From IMG/VR virus record IMGVR_UViG_3300003690_003729, positions 1-41,837 of that record: 41,837 nt of DNA; one strand, given 5' to 3'. Of this stretch, positions 36,974-41,837 are shown one piece after another. A program made the translations under genes and the position numbers. Every line of letters begins with the position of its first letter. The first letter of the stretch is position 1. The stretch comes from a virus. Below the pieces are notes generated by a model. It saw nothing but the letters and a program-made list of their open reading frames with translations, was not told the DNA's origin and ran no database searches.

Positions 36974-38773
36974 ATGACGACGACAGCCCTCGACACGATC
37001 CCAAGCACGATAGAAACGCCGCGACTCATGGCCCGCCATTTGTATTGGCAGGGGTGGCGAGTTGCGCGTATTGCCGAGCATATCGGTGAGAAACCGGCCA
37101 CGGTGCACAGCTGGAAAGCGCGCGACCGTTGGGAAGATGCCACGCCGACCGAACGCGTCGAGCACACGCTTGAAGCGCGCATGGTGCAGCTCATTGCACT
37201 GCCGGAGAAAGAGGGGAAGCACTACAAAGAGATTGATTTGCTTGGGCGGCAAATTGAGCGTCTGGCCAGGGTTCGCCACTATCACGAGACCGGCAGAGAG
37301 GCGGATCTAAACCCCAACATCGAACGCCGTAATGCCGGGCCGAAGAAGAAGCCTCGGCGCAATGCCTTGGAAGAAGAGCAGATCGAGGCGCTGGATGCGG
37401 CGTTTCTGGAATCGCTGTTTGAATACCAGGCGGTGTGGCTGGAAGCGGGGCAGAAGCACCGCATCCGTAACATTCTCAAAAGCCGCCAGATTGGGGCCAC
37501 CTGGTACTTCGCCCGGGAAGCGATCGTCGATGCATTCAAAACCGGGCGTAACAAAATCTTCCTTTCTGCCAGCCGCGCCCAGGCGCATATCTTCCGCAAC
37601 TACATCGTGCAGTTCGTCAAAGATGTGTGCGATGTGGAGCTTAAAGGCGACCCGATTGTTTTAGATAACGGCGCCGAGCTGCACTTTCTGGGTACCAACT
37701 CGAAAACCGCCCAGGGCTATCACGGTGATGTTTACCTGGATGAGTACTTCTGGATTCACCGCTTTGCCGAGTTCCGCAAGGTTACGTCTGGCATGGCCAT
37801 GCACAAGAAGTGGCGGCAGACGTATTTCAGCACGCCTTCCAGCGTTGGCCATGAGGGGTACCCGTTCTGGAACGGTGAGCTGTTCAACAAGCGGCGTAAA
37901 AAATCCGAGCGCGCCGAGTTTGATGTCAGCCATGAGGCGCTGAAAAACGGCAAGCTGTGCCCGGATGGCCATTGGCGGCAGATCGTGACGGTGCTGGATG
38001 CTATCGAGGGCGGCTGTGATCTGTTCGATCTTGAGCAGCTGCGCATGGAGTACTCGCCGGAAGAATTCGACAACCTGCTGATGTGTGGCTTTGTCGATGA
38101 CAGCCAAAGCGCCTTCCCGCTGGCGGTGATGAAAGCCTGCATGGTCGATAGCTGGGAAGTGTGGGACGACTACCGGCCCTTTGCGCCTCGCCCGGTGGGC
38201 GATCGGGAAGTGTGGATTGGTTACGACCCGACCGGCACCGGCGAAGATGGCGACGGCGCGGGGCTGGTGGTGGTATTGCCCGCGCGCTCGAGCAACGAAA
38301 AGCACCGGGTATTGGAGCGGCACCGCTTGAAAGGCCAGGACTACGAGGATCAGGCTGCGTTCATCGAATCTTTCCGCGACAAATACAACATTGGTCACAT
38401 CGGTATCGACACCACCGGCATCGGCGGCGCGGTGGCCGAGTACGTCGAGAAGTGGTTCCCCACGGTGGTGCGCTACCGCTATGACGTTTCGCTAAAAACC
38501 TCAATGGTGCTGCAAGCCCAGCAGATCATGCGTAAAGACCGGCTGGAATTTGATGCGGGCTGGTCGGATCTCGCCGCTTCGTTTATGGCGATCAAAAAAG
38601 AGCTGACCGGCAGCGGCCGCCAGTTCACTTATGTTTCCGGCCGCACCAAGGCGACCGGCCACGCGGATCTGGCGTGGGCAACCATGCACGCCCTACATTT
38701 TGAGCCACTCGACGGCCCAGCCAGTGAAGGCGCTGGGCGTTCCATCATGGAGTTTTCCGACGATGACGATTAA
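36974..38773 (+). CDS. P: Terminase large subunit gpP
   Basis: A 599-residue packaging motor. The N-terminal 60 residues carry an HTH-like segment (GWRVARIAEHIGEKPATVHSW). The ATPase has a deviant Walker A (LKSRQIGATWYF, about 168-179) and Walker B (GDVYLDEYFWI, about 248-258). The C-terminal nuclease (IGYDPTGTGEDGDGAG near 415, then IGIDTTGIGGAV) follows. Start MTTTALDTIP; the open frame reaches 81 codons further back, into gene O's shadow. No SD is visible, and a -10-like element sits just before the ATG, hinting at a short or absent leader. Confidence 0.95.
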   Translation: MTTTALDTIPSTIETPRLMARHLYWQGWRVARIAEHIGEKPATVHSWKARDRWEDATPTERVEHTLEARMVQLIALPEKEGKHYKEIDLLGRQIERLARVRHYHETGREADLNPNIERRNAGPKKKPRRNALEEEQIEALDAAFLESLFEYQAVWLEAGQKHRIRNILKSRQIGATWYFAREAIVDAFKTGRNKIFLSASRAQAHIFRNYIVQFVKDVCDVELKGDPIVLDNGAELHFLGTNSKTAQGYHGDVYLDEYFWIHRFAEFRKVTSGMAMHKKWRQTYFSTPSSVGHEGYPFWNGELFNKRRKKSERAEFDVSHEALKNGKLCPDGHWRQIVTVLDAIEGGCDLFDLEQLRMEYSPEEFDNLLMCGFVDDSQSAFPLAVMKACMVDSWEVWDDYRPFAPRPVGDREVWIGYDPTGTGEDGDGAGLVVVLPARSSNEKHRVLERHRLKGQDYEDQAAFIESFRDKYNIGHIGIDTTGIGGAVAEYVEKWFPTVVRYRYDVSLKTSMVLQAQQIMRKDRLEFDAGWSDLAASFMAIKKELTGSGRQFTYVSGRTKATGHADLAWATMHALHFEPLDGPASEGAGRSIMEFSDDDD

Positions 38774-39824
38774 CACCGCGGCGGCCAAGCCGCGCATTCG
38801 CGTGCCTGCGTATCAGGTTCAAAACGATACCGCCCCGGCGGTGGCCACCGGCAGCGGGCGGATGGAGGCGTTTACCTTTGGCGACCCGGAGCCGGTCACC
38901 AGCATGCGCGATGTTTGGTATGAAGGGGTGTGGCTAACGCCAGATGAGTGGTATGAGCCACCGATCCCGCTAAGTGTGTTGGCCAAGAGCTACCGCGCCA
39001 CCGCCCATCACGGCAGCGCCTTGCAGGTGAAGCGCAATATCCTGCTGAAAACCTTTATTCCCCACCCGCTGTTGAATCGCCGCACCTTTAGCTCGCTGGC
39101 TCTCGACTACCTGGTGTTTGGTAACGGCTATCTTGAGGACGTGCGCGGGCGGCTAGGGCGGCGGCTGGGTTTACAGCACCGCGGCGCCAAGTATATGCGT
39201 CGGGGTGAGAATGACCGCTATTGGTGGGTACCCAACTACATGGAGCGGGTGGAGCTGCCCAAAGGGCGCACCGTTCATCTGCTTGAGCCGGATATTGATC
39301 AAACCATCTATGGCGTGCCCGACTATATCGGCAGCCTGCAAAGCGCCTGGCTCAACGAATCCGCCACCCTTTTCCGCCGCCGCTACTACCTCAACGGCAG
39401 CCACGCGGGTTTCATCATGTACGTCAACGACCCGGCCCACGATCAAAAAGACATCGACGACATGCGTAAGGCGCTTAAACAGAGCAAAGGGCCGGGCAAC
39501 TTCCGCAACCTGTTCCTTTACTCCCCTAGGGGTAAAAAGGACGGGGTTCAGATCATCCCAGTCTCAGAGGTCGCGGCGAAAGACGAGTTCTACAACATCA
39601 AAAACATCACCCGCGACGACCAGCTGGCAGGGCACCGCATCCCCCCACAGCTAATGGGCGTGGTGCCGCAAAATGCCGCCGGATTTGGCGACGCGGAAAA
39701 AGCCGCCAAGGTATATGTGGCCAACGAGCTAGAGCCACTCCAAGCCACATTCAAAGAGATTAACGATCACGTGGGAGAAGAGGTAGTGAGGTTCGATCCG
39801 TATTTGTTGGATCTTCAGGCATAA
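38763..39824 (+). CDS. Q: Portal protein gpQ
   Basis: A 353-residue P2 gpQ-family portal: MEAFTFGDPEPVTSMRDVWY, YEPPIPLSVLAKSYRATAHH, SSLALDYLVFGNGYLEDV, IKNITRDDQLAGHRIPPQLM and VPQNAAGFGDAEKAAKVYVA are signature blocks. It overlaps the P stop by 11 bp. Followed at once by a terminator. Confidence 0.96.
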   Translation: MTINTAAAKPRIRVPAYQVQNDTAPAVATGSGRMEAFTFGDPEPVTSMRDVWYEGVWLTPDEWYEPPIPLSVLAKSYRATAHHGSALQVKRNILLKTFIPHPLLNRRTFSSLALDYLVFGNGYLEDVRGRLGRRLGLQHRGAKYMRRGENDRYWWVPNYMERVELPKGRTVHLLEPDIDQTIYGVPDYIGSLQSAWLNESATLFRRRYYLNGSHAGFIMYVNDPAHDQKDIDDMRKALKQSKGPGNFRNLFLYSPRGKKDGVQIIPVSEVAAKDEFYNIKNITRDDQLAGHRIPPQLMGVVPQNAAGFGDAEKAAKVYVANELEPLQATFKEINDHVGEEVVRFDPYLLDLQA

Positions 39825-39828
39825 AAAA

Positions 39829-39850
39829 AGCGCCTGGTTGCCCAGGCGCT
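39829..39850 (+). terminator. Terminator after Q
   Basis: AGCGCCTGG/CCAGGCGCT perfect 9-bp stem with loop TTGC, preceded by seven As. The T-run is best on the minus strand, but it also closes the P-Q operon. Confidence 0.8.
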
Positions 39851-39950
39851 AATCGCGCTTTCATCCTTGAAAACAAAGGGAGCATCCGGCCCCGCAGCGA
39901 TAAAAAAACTATACCCTAAAACTGTATATATGAACAGGTATTCAAGGATG

Positions 39951-40709
39951 ATGAATCGACCGATTTTGCCCTGGATGGGCGGCAAACGACGCTTGGCCAA
40001 ACAGATCTTACCGCTGTTTAAACCGCATACTGCCTACGTGGAACCGTTCTGCGGTGGGGCAGCGCTCTTTTTTATGAAGGCACCCAGCAAAGTGGAAGTG
40101 ATCAACGATGCGCACGGGGAGTTGGTAAATCTCTACCGCATCGTGAAGCACCACCCTGATGAACTGGTGAAGCAGTTCAGGTGGGGGCTGATTAGCCGTG
40201 AAGAGTACCTCACTCAAAAAGAGATCGACCCACGCCACCTAACCGATATCCAACGGGCAGCGCGTTTCTTTTACCTGCAGAAGCTGGCGTTCGGTGGCAA
40301 AGTCAGCGGCCAGACGTTTGGCACCTCTGCAGTATCACCGCCGCGCATGAACCTGCTGCGCATTGAGGAAGATCTGAGCGATGCCCACCTACGCTTATCC
40401 AGGGCGGTGGTTGAGCATCTGGATTGGGCAGAGTGCATCCGGCGTTATGATCGGGAAGGCACGCTGTTCTATCTCGACCCGCCATACTGGGGCACAGCCG
40501 GATACGGCTGTGACTTCCCGCTTGAGGAGTACTACCGCATGGGCGAGCTAGCCCGAAAAGGGCAAGGGCAGTTTGTGGTCAGCGTCAACGACACGCCGGA
40601 GATGCGCGATGCGTTCAAGGGGTTAATCCTAAAAACAATTTTAATTAGGTATACTGTGGGTCAGCAAGCGACCGAGCCACGCGGTGAGCTCATCATCACC
40701 AACCGCTAA
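39951..40709 (+). CDS. Dam-type (D12 class) DNA adenine methyltransferase
   Basis: A 252-residue N6-adenine methylase. The order of motifs is PILPWMGGKRRLAKQILPLF (motif X), YVEPFCGGAALFF (motif I, SAM binding), and LFYLDPPYWGT (motif IV, DPPY at 176-179). It probably methylates GATC or a related site and could protect phage DNA or affect regulation. Start chosen at MNRPILPW; MM at 39948 and MNRYSRMM at 39930 are alternatives (AAGG at 39944-39947 is tight for 39948, loose for 39951). A promoter-like TATATA at 39924-39929 suggests its own transcription as a moron behind the Q terminator. Confidence 0.9.
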   Translation: MNRPILPWMGGKRRLAKQILPLFKPHTAYVEPFCGGAALFFMKAPSKVEVINDAHGELVNLYRIVKHHPDELVKQFRWGLISREEYLTQKEIDPRHLTDIQRAARFFYLQKLAFGGKVSGQTFGTSAVSPPRMNLLRIEEDLSDAHLRLSRAVVEHLDWAECIRRYDREGTLFYLDPPYWGTAGYGCDFPLEEYYRMGELARKGQGQFVVSVNDTPEMRDAFKGLILKTILIRYTVGQQATEPRGELIITNR

Positions 40710-40732
40710 ACCTCTAGCCAGCTACCCATGCT

Positions 40733-40756
40733 AAGCCGCTCCGAAAGGGGCGGCTT
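40733..40756 (+). terminator. Terminator after the methylase
   Basis: AAGCCGCTCC, loop GAAA, GGGGCGGCTT, then TGTTTTTC. A ten-pair stem with one G-T, followed by a T-run, just beyond the methylase stop. Confidence 0.88.
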
Positions 40757-40784
40757 GTTTTTCGATAGATGCAGGAAAAGCCAA

Positions 40785-41396
40785 ATGATTACACTTAGCC
40801 TCCCAGGGGTATCATTGCCAGTTAAAGCGAAGGATTATAAGAATTTAGAGGATGCTTATGATAAGTACCTCTTTGACCCCAAACACCGACCATCACAATT
40901 TGGTCTAGAGACGGCCTACTGGCGCTGCTATAAAAAAAGAGCCTCTGCAAAGCTTATAGATGACCTTGCTCAAGTGTCATGGGGGCCGATGAATGCCTGG
41001 GAAGTTTTCGGAAAATCAAGCCCGGCGCTGATTCAGTGGAATCATGCAAACCATTCAGTTAAAGAAAAGTGGGGTTTTAAGCACCCAAAAATTTGGAAAG
41101 CTTTTTCCGTTTTCTCAACTCCTATCCTATTTTTTGCATCCGCGTTTTTGCTATACGCAGGTTTTTTTGCTGTAGCCGAAGTAGTCGTGCTGTGGGTTGA
41201 GGCCTCGCTTAGCGACTTCCACGACTCAAAAGAAATACTCTTATTCGCTACTTTTATCTTTGGGACATTAGGCCCTGCACTTATCGGAATCGGGGCAGGT
41301 GGTATCTATACCTCTGTTATAACGACTAAAAGCGCTTCATTGGAATCACACGTTCAGGAATTGAAGAGCTTGGTGGATGAATACCAGGCGACCTAA
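40785..41396 (+). CDS. Two-pass membrane protein near cos
   Basis: A 203-residue protein starting MITLSLPGVSLPVKAKDYKN, chosen for the SD AGGA; the longer frame overlaps the terminator hairpin. It has a polar N-terminal 110 residues, two hydrophobic segments (about 113-135, FSVFSTPILFFASAFLLYAG, and about 156-180, LLFATFIFGTLGPALIGIGAG) and a C-terminal helix (LESHVQELKSLVDEYQA). Composition is more AT-rich than Q. Unknown function. Its position between Q and cos is a moron site in P2-like phages, so exclusion or host modification is possible. Confidence 0.7.
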   Translation: MITLSLPGVSLPVKAKDYKNLEDAYDKYLFDPKHRPSQFGLETAYWRCYKKRASAKLIDDLAQVSWGPMNAWEVFGKSSPALIQWNHANHSVKEKWGFKHPKIWKAFSVFSTPILFFASAFLLYAGFFAVAEVVVLWVEASLSDFHDSKEILLFATFIFGTLGPALIGIGAGGIYTSVITTKSASLESHVQELKSLVDEYQAT

Positions 41397-41397
41397 A

Positions 41398-41416
41398 GCT
41401 TTCCCCACGCCGCGCC
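41398..41416 (-). other. cos site (P2-like cohesive end)
   Basis: On the minus strand GGCGCGGCGTGGGGAAAGC closely resembles the P2 cohesive end as I recall it (GGCGAGGCGGGGGAAAGC). It lies on the Q side of the packaging genes, where P2 cos is. The gene-free stretch 41397-41570 around it is GC-rich, with small inverted repeats (TAGTG/CACTA at about 41448-41466), probably terminase binding. The cut position is inferred by likeness. Confidence 0.7.
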
Positions 41417-41570
41417 ATCGTCACCCCGCCCCGCCCGCGCGCTAAATGTAGTGGTTTTTATGCACTATTGCGGCAGCGGCTCAAGCCACGCCAGTGCTGG
41501 GCGGAAGGGCAGTTTTAAGGGAGCAGTTTTTTATGCGTTTTCATGCGCATTTTTGCAGTTTTAGGGGTGA

Positions 41571-41837
41571 TCAGTGAGATGGCGGGAGGTAGTGAGCCGC
41601 AAGCATTCCTAAGATAGGTTTTCGGTGGGCATCCCAGGTTCGATCATCAACCATATGAGCCAGGGAGTGGGGCATTTCAGCGTAGGTAATCCACAGCTCT
41701 TCAGTTTCTGAAGGTAGTAAACCGATCTTGGCGCGCCGGTTCTGTGAGCGGATTTCAAACCAGGCGTAATGGTCGCCGTTCTTATCCTGGCGTAGGCGGT
41801 AGGTGAAGCGGGTCAGCTTTTGCGATGGATTAACCAT
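41571..41837 (-). CDS. Small hypothetical protein, right-end paralogue
   Basis: An 88-residue protein between cos and the expected right attachment site. The N-terminal 28 residues (SQKLTRFTYRLRQ, NGDHYAWFEIR) match the protein at 1-258, after which the two differ. Start at the window edge, so the upstream region is not visible. It is unlikely to be structural; its place corresponds to the tin/old accessory end in P2. Confidence 0.6.
   Translation of the reverse strand: MVNPSQKLTRFTYRLRQDKNGDHYAWFEIRSQNRRAKIGLLPSETEELWITYAEMPHSLAHMVDDRTWDAHRKPILGMLAAHYLPPSH

Noticed and set aside
37661-38398. 245-codon minus-strand frame inside the terminase gene
   Set aside because: Lies wholly within gpP, which has clear Walker motifs; no start signal.

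Overview
This window is almost the whole of a P2-like temperate myophage prophage (Peduovirus-type tail and head genes) in a moderately GC-rich gammaproteobacterium. Protein style and the tRNA-Pro insertion site suggest a Halomonas-like host, but that is a guess from the sequence alone.

Layout. At 372-419 lies the 3' half of a tRNA-Pro gene (minus strand), the attachment-site remnant, followed by the integrase (573-1946, +). A leftward early operon runs from a repressor-controlled promoter at about 7730-7758 down to an excisionase-like gene at 1914. It holds small ribbon-helix-helix-like proteins, an Ogr-type late activator, a P2 gpA-type rolling-circle initiator (2964-5267) and small accessory genes. 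The SOS-cleavable type repressor (7778-8443, +) faces the other way. From 8.5 to 15.9 kb is an accessory block, AT-rich in its central genes, inserted between the repressor and tail gene D. It holds a membrane-anchored WYL-like/BRCT protein, a frameshifted gene, an unknown membrane protein, a winged-helix-like protein, a LexA-box-controlled UmuD-like protein, a KAP NTPase and a PIN/DUF433 toxin-antitoxin pair. From 16.1 to 36.8 kb the late genes run leftward: D, U, T, E/E' (with a -1 frameshift site), FII, FI; then fibre genes, H, I, J, W, PAAR, V; then S, R, spanins, endolysin, holin, X, L, M, N, O. Terminase P and portal Q run rightward (36974-39824). They are followed by a Dam-type methylase, a membrane protein and a P2-like cos site (about 41398-41416).

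The genes form one switch. CI-like repressor holds the early promoter; SOS cleavage would release replication, Xis and Ogr, and Ogr would then turn on the late operons. Three late-operon promoters share a dyad (TTGTGC-N10-GCACAA type) with a conserved extension.

The most exciting undescribed candidate is at 23.58-23.96 kb, between FI and the tail-fibre genes. It looks like a type I toxin-antitoxin locus: a 31-residue hydrophobic peptide with a perfect Shine-Dalgarno on the minus strand and a leftward terminator. A strong sigma70-like promoter and terminator on the plus strand would make a roughly 55-nt RNA antisense to its leader. Other notable points are a duplicated 3' end of gene D marking cargo insertion, two operator/promoter/terminator modules that may encode small RNAs, and att arm-type repeats on both sides of the tRNA fragment. 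The arm repeats, with paralogous genes at the two window edges, suggest tandem prophages in one tRNA-Pro gene.
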